Notes: generated by a model from the sequence alone, not told the origin. A DNA stretch of 40,557 nucleotides from a marine gamma proteobacterium HTCC2148 (GCA_000156295.1 DS999233.1:1-40557), one strand, 5' to 3'. Shown: positions 1 to 8,484, numbered from the stretch's first letter. A program made the numbers and translations.

Positions 1-359
1 TGCGCAATATTCCCCACTGCTGCCTCCGTAGAGTCTGGCGTGTCTCAGTCCCAGTGTGCTGATCATCCTCTCAGACCAGCTAAAGATCGTCGCCTTGGTG
101 AGCTCTTACCTCACCAACTAGCTAATCTTACGCAGGCTCATCCGATAGCGTGAGGCCCGAAGGTCCCCCACTTTCACCCTTAGGTCGTATGCGGTATTAG
201 CATGCGTTTCCACATGTTGTCCCCCACTACCAGGTAGATTCCTACGCGTTACTCACCCGTCCGCCGCTTTACTCGTACCGAAGTACTTTCTCGCTCGACT
301 TGCATGTGTTAGGCCTGCCGCCAGCGTTCAATCTGAGCCATGATCAAACTCTTCAGTTT
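1..359 (-). rRNA. rrs: 16S ribosomal RNA, 5' part (cut by window edge)
   Basis: This is the reverse complement of the first ~360 nt of a bacterial 16S rRNA. The mature 5' end lies near 359, where the minus strand reads AAACTGAAGAGTTTGATCAT. The 27F primer site, the early conserved helices and the 338-region ACTCCTACGGAGGCAGCAG (near 13-31) are all visible. The gene runs leftwards out of the window, so the rest of the rrn operon is not seen. Variable regions look gammaproteobacterial, but I cannot place them more finely. Confidence 0.97.
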
Positions 360-547
360 AATCTTTAACCTCTACCCGAAGGCAAGAGGAGATGGTTACG
401 CGAGTACCTCGCTTTACCATCCAAAATCATCAGCTCAGACACAATTCGAAAATCAAAAATTACAAGAATTTGTGAGTCACTTGTTGTGTCTGAATAGTCG
501 TGATCAACTATCCCAACAAGTGCCCACACATCTGTCTTCGTCTATTT

Positions 548-559
548 TGTTAAGCAACA
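548..559 (-). promoter_or_regulatory. boxA-like antitermination element of the rrn leader
   Basis: The minus strand reads TGTTGCTTAACA, resembling the rrn boxA consensus TGCTCTTTAACA with three mismatches. It lies about 190 nt upstream of the mature 16S end and downstream of the promoter, as expected for NusB/S10-dependent antitermination. The match is imperfect. Confidence 0.45.
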
Positions 560-617
560 CTCAAACCGCCGGGGTTGTGAGTTTTCGGTGGGGTGCTCCC
601 CCTAACCGAGGATGCGC

Positions 618-645
618 ATTATACGGATCGTTTCGATGCCCGCAA
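618..645 (-). promoter_or_regulatory. rrn P1-like promoter
   Basis: On the minus strand a perfect -10 TATAAT (618-623) follows a -35-like TTGCGG (640-645) at 16 nt. A GC-rich discriminator (GCGC) follows the -10, typical of stringently controlled rRNA promoters. AT-rich DNA just upstream (about 651-680) could act as an UP element. Confidence 0.65.
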
Positions 646-656
646 GGGCTTTTGAG

Positions 657-688
657 AAAAAATTTCAGGTTTTTCACGTGGCCCTGAA
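657..688 (-). terminator. candidate intrinsic terminator after msrQ
   Basis: On the minus strand TTCAGG (683-688) pairs with CCTGAA (664-669) across a 13-nt loop and is followed by A and six T. It lies about 40 bp after the msrQ stop and directly upstream of the rrn promoter. The stem is short, so it may be weak. Confidence 0.45.
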
Positions 689-726
689 AGGCGCCTGTTT
701 TTCAACCAGAATGAGGGCTTTAAAGC

Positions 727-1316
727 CTAGCCGCTCAGCACATCTGAGCGGCGCGACCGATACACGGGAAGGCGCCAGATAAGCAACATAAATAGCAGCA
801 CACTATAGAGAATTGGCTCGCCCAAATCGGAGCGAGCCTGCCACAGCAGATGCAAACAGGCGAGCATCGCGGCCGGATAGACAGCCCTGTGCAGCCTGCG
901 CCAGTTGCGCTTCAGCCTGCGCTGCATTTTGCGGGTCGAGGTCACTGCCAACGGCAACATTAACACCCAGGCCAGGGCGCCCACCGTGATATAGGGCCGC
1001 TCTACCAGTTCCTCTAGGAGAATGCCGGGTGTCCAGCCGATATAGAAGTGACTAAAGCTTGCCAGGTGAACCGTCGCATAAAAGAATGCAAACAAGCCCA
1101 GCATTCGCCGGAGTGTCATCGGCCAACGCCAGCCCCATATCTTGCGGACCGGCGAGACGGCCAAAGTCACCAAAAGAATCCGCAAAGACCATTCGCCGGT
1201 CAAATGCATGATCGATTCAGCAGATCCGGGCCCAATACATTCGTTCCCGCTGCGTACACCAACCAGCCAAAAGGCAGCAGACATAACGAGAACACGACTG
1301 GTTTCAGTGCCCTCAT
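727..1316 (-). CDS. msrQ: MsrQ haem-binding membrane subunit, with apparent one-base frameshift
   Basis: MsrQ (YedZ) is the inner-membrane haem protein that feeds electrons to the periplasmic methionine sulfoxide reductase MsrP. The long frame from 1284 starts atypically and lacks the first membrane helix. A second frame starts at ATG 1316, two bases after the msrP stop. It gives the usual N-terminus (MRALKPVVFSLCLLPFGWLV, continuing to a LGPD motif) and then dies. Adding one base near 1223-1224, turning GGATCT into GGATCCT, joins the two as LGPDPAESIMHLTGEW, the family pattern, and yields about 196 residues (E. coli MsrQ is 211). Candidate haem histidines occur in TVHLASFSH, LHRAVYP and LHLLW. 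This is a genuine frameshift or a sequencing/assembly error. Function is certain by family; integrity is not. Confidence 0.85.
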
Positions 1317-1318
1317 GG

Positions 1319-2302
1319 TTAATAATTCTTCTTCAAATCCATTCCCGCGTAAAGCGAAGCCACCTGTTCCTCATAGCCATTGAACTTTCGAGTGGCAATA
1401 CGATTGGGACTAAACAGAGAAGACGGCAGTCTGCGTTCGTACTTCTGACTCCAACGCGGGTGGTTAACTTCAGGGTTAACATTGGAATAAAAACCGTATT
1501 CCCTTGCGTTGGATAACTGCCAGGAAGTGGATGGCTGCTCCTCGGTGAGTCGTATCTTGACCACAGACTTAATGCTCTTAAACCCGTACTTCCAGGGTAC
1601 TACCAGTCTGACGGGAGCACCGTTCTGGTTGGGCAGGGTCTTGCCATACATACCGACCGACAGAATCGCAAGCGGGTGCATGGCTTCATCCATACGCAGC
1701 CCTTCTTTATAAGGCCAATCGATCGTACTGGTGTAGGAGCGAGTACCACGCATCTCGCTTGGGCGGTGCAGCGTTTCAAAAGCCACATAGCGCGCCTTGC
1801 TGGTTGGCTCGAAATCCTTGATTAAATTCGCCAGTGAAAATCCGACCCAAGGAACGACCATAGACCACGCCTCTACGCAGCGCAGACGATAAATTCTCTC
1901 TTCTAGCGCATAACGACTAAGAACATCTTCAAGATTAATTTTCCCTGGCTTGGCAACCTCCCCCACAACTTCTATCGTCCAGGGGTCGACACTCATCTCA
2001 TGGGAATACTTGGCAGGGTCGCCCTTGTCGGTGCCAAACTCATAGAAATTACAATACGAAGAAATATCACCTGCAGGCGTCGCATCTTCATCCGTCCAGT
2101 AACCTTCTGGGCCGCTTGCTGCAGCTTGATAGTCTAAAGATACTCCACCGGTCATTGGAGCAGCCTTGGCATTGAGAGCCAGGCCTCCCATTACAGGAGC
2201 GACCAAAAGTCCGGCCGCTTTCATAAACTGCCTGCGTTGCAAATAGACGGACTCAGGTGTTATTTCCGAGGAAGGGATGTGTGGAGCTTTAAATGTTGCC
2301 AT
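1319..2302 (-). CDS. msrP: Protein-methionine-sulfoxide reductase catalytic subunit MsrP
   Basis: MsrP (YedY) is a periplasmic molybdenum-cofactor enzyme of the sulfite-oxidase fold that repairs oxidised methionines in envelope proteins. The N-terminus carries a twin-arginine signal (RRQFMKAAGLL, then an AKA-type cleavage region), so it should be exported folded by Tat. The Mo-ligating cysteine is in LRCVEAWSMVVPW at about residue 142. About 327 residues from ATG 2302, close to E. coli (334). I prefer this ATG, preceded by AGGA, over an in-frame TTG three codons earlier. msrQ follows two bases after the stop, the usual msrPQ operon. Confidence 0.95.
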   Translation of the reverse strand: MATFKAPHIPSSEITPESVYLQRRQFMKAAGLLVAPVMGGLALNAKAAPMTGGVSLDYQAAASGPEGYWTDEDATPAGDISSYCNFYEFGTDKGDPAKYSHEMSVDPWTIEVVGEVAKPGKINLEDVLSRYALEERIYRLRCVEAWSMVVPWVGFSLANLIKDFEPTSKARYVAFETLHRPSEMRGTRSYTSTIDWPYKEGLRMDEAMHPLAILSVGMYGKTLPNQNGAPVRLVVPWKYGFKSIKSVVKIRLTEEQPSTSWQLSNAREYGFYSNVNPEVNHPRWSQKYERRLPSSLFSPNRIATRKFNGYEEQVASLYAGMDLKKNY

Positions 2303-2391
2303 TGAAACCAATTCCTAATGTCCTAACTTGATAGTGAGAACGCGATGAGAGGCATTGGTTCCGCGGCATTGTGCAGAACCCTCAACAGCAC

Positions 2392-3237
2392 TTAACCAGC
2401 AGCAGGCTTTTTACGTTTAAAGACCGCCTTGATGGGCCCCGATGCCGCATAGCCCAAAGAGGCCAACAGAAGAACCAGCGGAGGATCCAGAGTGACAAGA
2501 CCAAACACCAAAACAACCAGAATCATCACTACAAACGGCACGCGTCCGTGGAAGTCGATACCTTTGAAGCTGTTGTAGGGGAAATTGGCAATCATGAGTA
2601 TACCGGTGACCGCAGTGAGGCCGCCCAAAACCATCGCCATCTCATGGGGCAAGTCAGCTCCAACCCAGCCCAGGTCGTTACACACCCAAACCGCGCTAAC
2701 GATAAGGCAGGCGGCAGAGGGGCTGGCTAGGCCCGTGAAGAAGTTTTTGTCGGCCGTATCAATCTGCGTATTGAAACGCGCAAGGCGCAACGCCGCGCAG
2801 GCCACGTAAATAAATGCCGCACTCCAACCTATCTTGCCCAGGTCCCCCAGGGCAAAACTGAAAATAACCAGTGCCGGCGCCACACCAAAAGACACCATGT
2901 CGGCAAGGCTGTCGTATTCAGCGCCAAACTTACTCTGCGTGTTGGTCATTCGAGCGATACGGCCGTCTAAACCGTCCAACAGAAGTGCAGCCAAAACAGC
3001 AATTGGCGCACTTTCGAAGTCCCCGCGCATTCCCGCAATAACCGCATAAAAGCCAGCAAACAAACCACCCGTAGTAAAAAGATTGGGCAGTAAATAAATA
3101 CCCTGCCGGCGCACGGACTCGCCGTTTTCCGAAACCTCCTCCTCGTGCTCGTCCACCAATATTTCCAGTGGCGCAGTCACTCCGGGAGCGCTACCACGTT
3201 CTTCCTCGGCGGGCTTATCCTGATCCTGGTTTTCCAT
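2392..3237 (-). CDS. pssA: CDP-diacylglycerol--serine O-phosphatidyltransferase
   Basis: This integral membrane enzyme makes phosphatidylserine from CDP-diacylglycerol and serine, the first step to phosphatidylethanolamine. The CDP-alcohol phosphotransferase signature is complete: DGRIAR, then GAEYDSLAD. An acidic hydrophilic N-terminal tail of about 45 residues precedes RQGIYLLPNLFTTGG, followed by several hydrophobic helices. This is the Bacillus/Pseudomonas-type enzyme, not the phospholipase-D-like PssA of E. coli. It lies 38 bp downstream of ilvY on the same strand. A perfect -10-like TATAAT (minus strand, 3270-3275) abuts the ilvY stop, so it may have its own promoter, although no good -35 is visible. 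Confidence 0.93.
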   Translation of the reverse strand: MENQDQDKPAEEERGSAPGVTAPLEILVDEHEEEVSENGESVRRQGIYLLPNLFTTGGLFAGFYAVIAGMRGDFESAPIAVLAALLLDGLDGRIARMTNTQSKFGAEYDSLADMVSFGVAPALVIFSFALGDLGKIGWSAAFIYVACAALRLARFNTQIDTADKNFFTGLASPSAACLIVSAVWVCNDLGWVGADLPHEMAMVLGGLTAVTGILMIANFPYNSFKGIDFHGRVPFVVMILVVLVFGLVTLDPPLVLLLASLGYAASGPIKAVFKRKKPAAG

Positions 3238-3275
3238 GTTTCTTCGTTCCGGTACGGAAATTAACGATAATTATA

Positions 3276-4181
3276 TCAAACGGAGCCCGGGTAGGTCTGC
3301 CCGGCGACATCCCACAGGGATTTCACTAGAGGACTGCTAAGTCGCTGCCTCAACGCAGCAAGGCCGATAGAAAGCGATGGCAGTCCGTTTTCTATATCAA
3401 CCGTCTCCACGCCCTCTCCCAGACCACTGGACTCAATCACCAGCTGCGGTGCAATTCCAACCCCGAGGCCCAAACTCACCATTGCGACAATCGCTTCGTG
3501 TCCAGCCACCTGGGCATAAATCCGCGGCCGAATCCCCCGATCTCGAAGCCAATCGTCCAGCAGTTCCTTGGTGGTGCCACGTTCGGGCACAATCAGCGGC
3601 AACGAATCCCACTGGATTTCCCCGCGTTCTTGCTCATCCAGCACTCGCTCCCTCACCTGGCAATATGAGGCAGGCATACAAAACTGCAGCGGTGAGTCCA
3701 CCAGAGGCAAAAAATCCAGCCGAGTCGGTGATTGCAGCGGACGAATAGTTACCGCCAGGTCGTCATGCCCGTCGAGGACCCGCCCAACGCCGTCTGCCTG
3801 GTCACCGGTGTGCATCATAATATCCACCGCCGGATGCGAAGCACGGAATGCAGCAAGAATAGGAGCCAGGAAGGTATGGCTCGCGGTTACTGAACAGTAG
3901 AGGCTGATTTCGCCTGCGAGTTCTCCCTCACTATCCAGCTTTCGCTGCAGTTGCTGCCAGTCGGCCAGAGAGCGCCGAGCAAAATCACGAAATTCTCTAC
4001 CGGCGTGATTCAAGACAACGCTGCGCCGGTCACGGTCAAACAGTGGCTGGCCGACCTCCTGCTCCAGCCTGGCGACGGCTCGGCTTACCGCCGACACGCT
4101 CATGTGGAGGTTTTCAGCGGTACGACTAAAGTTAAGTGTCTCTGCCACCGAGAGAAAGACAGAAAGGGCTCGGGTATCCAT
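3276..4181 (-). CDS. ilvY: LysR-family regulator IlvY
   Basis: Predicted activator of ilvC that senses acetolactate or acetohydroxybutyrate. The N-terminal winged helix-turn-helix (MDTRALSVFLSVAETLNFSR, SAVSRAVARLEQEVGQPLF) and the effector domain follow the E. coli IlvY pattern, including CSVTASHTFLAPIL and GHEAIVAMVSLGLGVGIAPQ. Its length, 301, is normal. It is divergent from ilvC across 124 bp containing two inverted repeats, the classical ilvY-ilvC arrangement. AAGG lies about 8 bp before the ATG. A generic LysR call would be safe; the ilvC context and motif match support IlvY. Confidence 0.9.
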   Translation of the reverse strand: MDTRALSVFLSVAETLNFSRTAENLHMSVSAVSRAVARLEQEVGQPLFDRDRRSVVLNHAGREFRDFARRSLADWQQLQRKLDSEGELAGEISLYCSVTASHTFLAPILAAFRASHPAVDIMMHTGDQADGVGRVLDGHDDLAVTIRPLQSPTRLDFLPLVDSPLQFCMPASYCQVRERVLDEQERGEIQWDSLPLIVPERGTTKELLDDWLRDRGIRPRIYAQVAGHEAIVAMVSLGLGVGIAPQLVIESSGLGEGVETVDIENGLPSLSIGLAALRQRLSSPLVKSLWDVAGQTYPGSV

Positions 4182-4190
4182 GGCCTACCT

Positions 4191-4256
4191 TTGCATAATT
4201 CGCAATACAGTATCGCTTATTTAGCGTTTTACGCAAGCAATAGCTTTGCGTATGCT
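4191..4256. promoter_or_regulatory. ilvY-ilvC divergent control region with two IlvY operators
   Basis: Operator 1 is TTGC-N7-GCAA (4191-4205); operator 2 is ACGCAA-N9-TTGCGT (4231-4251). For ilvC, -35 TTTACG (4228-4233) and -10 TATGCT (4251-4256) are 17 bp apart, with operator 2 filling the spacer. For ilvY on the minus strand, -35 TTGCGT (4231-4236) and -10 GATACT (4209-4214) are 16 bp apart, placing its start in operator 1. A smaller repeat CGCT-N5-AGCG lies between (4214-4226). In E. coli IlvY also binds two tandem operators here; the promoter hexamers are my reading. Confidence 0.7.
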
Positions 4257-4305
4257 TCGCAGCCTCTTACTACACAGTATCAAACCCCTGAACAGGAGAA
4301 TTCCC

Positions 4306-5778
4306 ATGGGACAAAACTACTTCAACACCCTGCCCCTGCGTCTGCAGCTGGAAGAACTGGGTAAATGCCGCTTTATGGATCGCTCAGAATTCGCCAATGG
4401 TTGCGACTACCTGAAGGGCAAAAAGATTGTCATCGTCGGCTGCGGTGCCCAAGGCTTGAACCAGGGCCTGAACTTGCGTGACTCTGGCCTGGACGTTTCC
4501 TACACCCTGCGCGAAGCCGCCATTGTCGAGCAGCGCCAGTCCTGGAAGAACGCCACTGAGAACGGCTTTGCCGTAGGCACTTACGAGGAGTTAATTCCCG
4601 GCGCCGACGTGGTAATGAATCTGACACCCGATAAGCAGCACACCCCCGTTGTAAAAACCATCATGCCGCTGATGAAAGAAGGCGCTTGTCTGGACTATGC
4701 CCACGGCTTCAACCTGGTTGAGGAAGGCATGCAGATTCGTAAAGACCTGACCGTGGTAATGACTTGCCCCAAGTGCCCCGGCACTGAAGTCCGTGAAGAA
4801 TATAAGCGCGGCTTTGGCGTACCGACACTGATCGCGGTACACCGTGAGAACGACCCCAAAGGTGAGGGCATGGATATTGCCAAGGCTTTGGCATCCGGCA
4901 CCGGCGGCGATCGCGCCGGGGTACTGGAGTCTTCCCCTATTGCTGAAGTGAAATCAGATTTGATGGGCGAGCAAACGATTCTCTGCGGCATGCTGCAAAC
5001 TGGCGCCATCCTGTCATTCGATAAAATGGTAGAAAAAGGCATTGAGCCGGGCTACGCCTCCAAGTTGATTCAGTTCGGCTGGGAAACAGTGACCGAGGGG
5101 CTCAAGCACGGTGGCATTACTAACATGATGGATCGTTTGTCCAACCCGGCCAAGGTTCGCGCTTTCCACCTAGCGGAAGAACTAAAAGATATTATGCGCC
5201 CCCTTTATGAGAAGCATCAGGACGACATCATGTCCGGAGAATTTTCCGGCACCATGATGACAGACTGGGCGAACGACGACGCCAACCTGCTGGGCTGGCG
5301 CGCAGCGACCCAGGAAACTGCTTTTGAAAAAGCGGAAAATACCGACGCAGATATTTCTGAGCAGGAGTACTACGACCACGGCATTTTGCTGATTGCCATG
5401 TGTAAGGCCGGCGTAGAGCTCGCCTTTGAAGTGATGGTGCAGGCTGGCATTAAAGAAGAATCTGCCTATTACGAATCACTGCACGAAACTCCGCTGATCG
5501 CCAACACCATTGCGCGTAAGAAGCTGTATGAAATGAACGTGGTCATTTCAGACACTGCTGAATATGGCTGCTACTTGTTCGATCACGCTTGTCGTCCGCT
5601 GCTTGCTGACTTCATGACCAAGATCGATACAGACGTAATTGGCAAAGGCATTAGCGGCGGCAACGATGTCGACAACGCTGAGTTAATTGCGGTTAATCGT
5701 GAAATTCGCAATCACCCGGTTGAATTGATCGGTGCTGAATTGCGCGGCTACATGACAGCAATGAAACGCATTCTTTAA
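4306..5778 (+). CDS. ilvC: Ketol-acid reductoisomerase, class II (long form)
   Basis: Catalyses the NADPH- and Mg-dependent isomeroreduction of acetolactate or acetohydroxybutyrate in valine, leucine and isoleucine synthesis. The sequence matches E. coli IlvC throughout: [20 protein letters not shown], the nucleotide-binding [28 protein letters not shown], and duplicated helical domains typical of the ~490-residue class II enzymes. Class I enzymes, as in Pseudomonas, are ~340 residues. The start is ATG 4306, 9 bp after AGGAG; a longer in-frame extension to 4246 would cover the promoter and is rejected. It is divergent from ilvY and convergent with ilvH. The codon pattern does not look foreign by eye. 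Confidence 0.97.
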   Translation: MGQNYFNTLPLRLQLEELGKCRFMDRSEFANGCDYLKGKKIVIVGCGAQGLNQGLNLRDSGLDVSYTLREAAIVEQRQSWKNATENGFAVGTYEELIPGADVVMNLTPDKQHTPVVKTIMPLMKEGACLDYAHGFNLVEEGMQIRKDLTVVMTCPKCPGTEVREEYKRGFGVPTLIAVHRENDPKGEGMDIAKALASGTGGDRAGVLESSPIAEVKSDLMGEQTILCGMLQTGAILSFDKMVEKGIEPGYASKLIQFGWETVTEGLKHGGITNMMDRLSNPAKVRAFHLAEELKDIMRPLYEKHQDDIMSGEFSGTMMTDWANDDANLLGWRAATQETAFEKAENTDADISEQEYYDHGILLIAMCKAGVELAFEVMVQAGIKEESAYYESLHETPLIANTIARKKLYEMNVVISDTAEYGCYLFDHACRPLLADFMTKIDTDVIGKGISGGNDVDNAELIAVNREIRNHPVELIGAELRGYMTAMKRIL

Positions 5779-5793
5779 TACGTTTATCGCAGA

Positions 5794-5824
5794 CAAAAAA
5801 AGGGGCCATAGGGCCCCTTTTTTG
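5794..5824. terminator. bidirectional intrinsic terminator between ilvC and ilvH
   Basis: A7, then GGGGCC, a short ATAG loop, GGCCCC, then T7 forms a strong GC stem with a U-tract on both strands. It lies 15 bp after the ilvC stop and 30 bp after the ilvH stop, so it can end both convergent transcripts. Confidence 0.93.
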
Positions 5825-5854
5825 TGATTAAGTCTTTTACACTTTCAGGCGATG

Positions 5855-6346
5855 CTAAAGGCTCAGCACCTTTTCACCACGGGAAATACCCGCAACACCC
5901 GAACGAACCACCTCTAAAATATCAACATCAGTCATAGCCGCCACGAAAGAATCCAGCTTGTCAGATGTACCCACCAATTGAATAGTGTAGACGTTCGGAC
6001 CAACATCAACGATCTGTCCACGGAAAATATCCGTGGTTCGTTTTACCTCGTCTCTGGCAATACCATTGGCACGCACCTTGATTAACATCAGGTCACGCTC
6101 AACATGCGCGCCCTCAGTCAAATCCACCACCTTAACCACATCGACTAATTTGTTTAACTGCTTGGTCACCTGCTCGATGTGCAAGTCATCACCCAGGGTA
6201 GTCAGGGTAAGGCGCGAAAGGGTTGGATCATCCGTGGCCGCCACATTCAAGGTTTCGATGTTATAGCCGCGTTGGGCAAACAGACCCACCACGCGTGACA
6301 GCGCACCGGCCTCGTTTTCCATGAGCATAGATAGTATCCGTCGCAT
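5855..6346 (-). CDS. ilvH: Acetolactate synthase small (regulatory) subunit
   Basis: Regulatory partner of IlvI; it raises activity and confers valine feedback inhibition. The N-terminal ACT domain reads MRRILSMLMENEAGALSRVV, then GLFAQRGYNIETLNVAATDD, followed by a C-terminal ACT-like domain. 163 residues from ATG 6346, matching E. coli IlvH in length. A 10-codon upstream extension would overlap ilvI and is unlikely. The ATG lies two bases after the ilvI stop, indicating translational coupling and balanced subunit production. Confidence 0.96.
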   Translation of the reverse strand: MRRILSMLMENEAGALSRVVGLFAQRGYNIETLNVAATDDPTLSRLTLTTLGDDLHIEQVTKQLNKLVDVVKVVDLTEGAHVERDLMLIKVRANGIARDEVKRTTDIFRGQIVDVGPNVYTIQLVGTSDKLDSFVAAMTDVDILEVVRSGVAGISRGEKVLSL

Positions 6347-6348
6347 GA

Positions 6349-8094
6349 TCAGGTCCTCTCGTTCTTGGAAAGCCACATGTCTGCCATAGACCCGTTAGGA
6401 GCGATGTGCATCGGATACACATGTTCCATACGATCGATGAGGACATCGACAAACACCGTTCTATCCTTCATCGCAAACGCCTCGTCCATTGCGTCATCAA
6501 GGTCGTCCAGTTTTTCCACCTGAATGCCCACGTGCCCATACGCCTCCATCAACTTGACGAAGTCAGGCAGCGAATCGGCATAAGTCACCTGCGAATAGCG
6601 ACTCTCATACTGCATGTCCTGCCACTGCTTCACCATGCCCAGGTAGTTGTTGCGCAAATTAATAATTTTTACGGGCGTCTTGTAGTGAGTGGCAGTAGAC
6701 AGCTCCTGAATATTCATTTGAATGCTGCCCTCACCGGTGACACAGGCCACATCGGAGTCGGGGAAGGCCAGTTTAACGCCAATGGCTGCCGGCAGACCAA
6801 AGCCCATAGTGCCCAGGCCACCCGAATTGATCCAGCGGCGGGGCTTGTTAAAGCGATAGTACTGGGCAGCAAACATCTGGTGCTGACCGACATCCGAGGT
6901 GACATAAGCATTACCATCGGTGGACCGGTACAGACTTTCAATCACTTGCTGAGGCATGATCATGTCGCTCTCACGATAGCGCCGGCCGGTCAGTAAGCCG
7001 TGTGAAGCACGCCACTCATCGATTTGTTGCCACCAGCGTTGCAATGCTCCTGCGTCAGGCAGGTCTGCATCTTTTTCTCTGATCTGCTCGATCTGGCTCA
7101 ACATTTCGGTGAGTACAGATTTCACCGGACCCACAATGGGTATATCTGCCGTGACCGTCTTGGAGATCGAAGCCGGGTCCACATCGATATGGATAATCTT
7201 GGCACCGGGGCAGAATTTATCCACGGTATTGGTCACCCGATCGTCAAAGCGCGCGCCAACTGCAAGGATCACATCGGCGTTGTGCATCGCCATATTGGCT
7301 TCGTAGAAGCCGTGCATACCCAGCATGCCCAAGAACTGCCGATCTGAACCGGGGTAACAACCCAGGCCCATCAGGGTGTTCGTGACCGGGTAGTTCAAGT
7401 CCTGCGCAAGTTGGGTCAGCAAATCACTGCCCTCGCCCAGAATCACCCCGCCACCGGCATAAATCATCGGACGCTTCGCTGCCAGCAACGTGCGAGCGGC
7501 TTTCTTGATCTGCCCAGTGTGGCCACGCTGCGCCGGCGCATAAGAGCGCAACTTCACTGATTCAGGATAGTTGTACTCAAATTTCTCGTCCGGACGGGTA
7601 ATGTCCTTAGGAATATCGATCACGACCGGACCTGGCCGGCCTGTCGCCGCAATATGGAAAGCCTTTTTGATAATGCCGGGAATTTCTTCAGCGTGCCTGA
7701 CCATAAAGCTGTGCTTCACGATGGGCCGGGAAATACCGATCATATCGGTTTCCTGAAACGCATCCTCACCAATAAGGTGGCTTTGCACCTGACCGGAGAG
7801 TACGACCATGGGAATGGAATCCATGTAGGCGGTGGCGATACCCGTAATGGCGTTGGTTGCGCCCGGGCCTGAGGTCACCAACACCACACCGGGCTTGCCA
7901 GTGGCTCGGGCGTAGGCATCTGCCGCGTGGGTGGCTGCCTGCTCGTGGCGCACCAACACGTGGGGCACTTTACAGTCCTTGAACAGGGCATCGTATATAT
8001 GTAGTACCGCGCCCCCGGGATAACCGAAAACGTATTCAACGCTTTCATCTTCCAGTGCACGAGCGATCATCTCACCGCCGGATAACATTTCCAC
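6349..8094 (-). CDS. ilvI: Acetolactate synthase large (catalytic) subunit
   Basis: A ThDP enzyme condensing two pyruvates, or pyruvate with 2-oxobutyrate, in branched-chain amino acid synthesis. The N-terminal pyrimidine-binding domain has [16 protein letters not shown] and the catalytic glutamate in [18 protein letters not shown] (about residue 51). The middle domain binds FAD, and the C-terminal ThDP/Mg motif is [12 protein letters not shown] through [10 protein letters not shown]. 581 residues, normal. I take the start as GTG 8094, 8 bp after GGAG, giving MEMLSG as in homologues; ATG two codons later is the alternative. The long upstream leader suggests attenuation control. Confidence 0.96.
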   Translation of the reverse strand: MEMLSGGEMIARALEDESVEYVFGYPGGAVLHIYDALFKDCKVPHVLVRHEQAATHAADAYARATGKPGVVLVTSGPGATNAITGIATAYMDSIPMVVLSGQVQSHLIGEDAFQETDMIGISRPIVKHSFMVRHAEEIPGIIKKAFHIAATGRPGPVVIDIPKDITRPDEKFEYNYPESVKLRSYAPAQRGHTGQIKKAARTLLAAKRPMIYAGGGVILGEGSDLLTQLAQDLNYPVTNTLMGLGCYPGSDRQFLGMLGMHGFYEANMAMHNADVILAVGARFDDRVTNTVDKFCPGAKIIHIDVDPASISKTVTADIPIVGPVKSVLTEMLSQIEQIREKDADLPDAGALQRWWQQIDEWRASHGLLTGRRYRESDMIMPQQVIESLYRSTDGNAYVTSDVGQHQMFAAQYYRFNKPRRWINSGGLGTMGFGLPAAIGVKLAFPDSDVACVTGEGSIQMNIQELSTATHYKTPVKIINLRNNYLGMVKQWQDMQYESRYSQVTYADSLPDFVKLMEAYGHVGIQVEKLDDLDDAMDEAFAMKDRTVFVDVLIDRMEHVYPMHIAPNGSMADMWLSKNERT

Positions 8095-8166
8095 AACAAT
8101 TCTCCAATAAGCAGCGCAGCGCGTAACCCTCGCCGGTGCGTATCATTTTTTTCGTGTGGACGTTGC

Positions 8167-8194
8167 AAAAACAAATACCTGAGACCGGTATTCG
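8167..8194 (-). terminator. candidate attenuator terminator in the ilvI leader
   Basis: On the minus strand CGAATACC (8187-8194) pairs with GGTATTTG (8172-8179) across a 7-nt loop: eight pairs including one G-U, followed by five T (8167-8171). It lies about 75 nt before the ilvI start inside the long leader, as expected for an attenuator. The stem is only moderately GC-rich, so strength is uncertain. Confidence 0.45.
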
Positions 8195-8362
8195 AATGGC
8201 CACGCCACCCCCTTTTTCGAGCTAGATACACTGTGCTTTCCACTTCAGGGAGCAACGCTCCATCAGGGAAAAATCGATCACAAACCGTGTATCGTCGCCC
8301 TGCGAGGTAGCGCAGTGTCTGGCCCTCAACCTGGCCAATGCGGCGCAAATTGATTATGGGAC

Positions 8363-8440
8363 TCACAAACAGCTGGCTTGAATAATCGGATCAATCCAGT
8401 GAGCCAGAGGCCGAGGGTACTCGACGTTAGCTGTTGCCAT
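8363..8440 (-). CDS. possible ilvI leader peptide (25 codons)
   Basis: A short frame starts at ATG 8440, just after the proposed transcription start, and ends with WIDPIIQASCL. Its final codons include three isoleucines and sit in a possible hairpin, CTGGCT pairing with AGCCAG. An overlapping frame from ATG 8496 reads through a leucine-rich stretch (LGLWLTGLIRLF) over the same DNA. Only one, or neither, may be translated; no good ribosome binding site is seen for either. Confidence 0.3.
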   Translation of the reverse strand: MATANVEYPRPLAHWIDPIIQASCL

Positions 8441-8455
8441 GAGTGAGACGTCCGT

Positions 8456-8484
8456 ATTGTTGAACTGAAAGCAGGTAATGTCAA
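8456..8484 (-). promoter_or_regulatory. probable ilvI promoter, with leader 8095-8455
   Basis: On the minus strand a perfect -35 TTGACA (8479-8484) is followed at exactly 17 bp by AACAAT (8456-8461), a 4/6 match to the -10. Transcription would begin near 8450, giving a leader of about 355 nt before ilvI. The whole intergenic stretch 8095-8573 holds no convincing long gene; the 99-codon frame crossing into ilvI looks like leader sequence. Confidence 0.55.

Larger units (their letters stand above)
360..726 (-). other. rRNA operon leader and upstream region, no protein gene
   Basis: This 367-bp stretch holds the 16S leader, a boxA-like element, a P1-type promoter and a terminator for the upstream msrPQ operon, each listed separately. 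The open frame running through it on the plus strand begins inside the 16S gene and has no family resemblance. I do not consider it a gene. Confidence 0.7.

Noticed and set aside
340-687. 115-codon plus-strand frame across the 16S leader
   Set aside because: It starts inside the 16S gene and overlaps rRNA control elements; no family pattern.
4246-4305. 20-codon N-terminal extension of ilvC
   Set aside because: It would cover the promoter; ATG 4306 has AGGAG and matches the family N-terminus.
8067-8366. 99-codon minus-strand frame between the leader and ilvI
   Set aside because: Overlaps the ilvI start, spans the proposed attenuator and has no recognised motif; more likely leader RNA.
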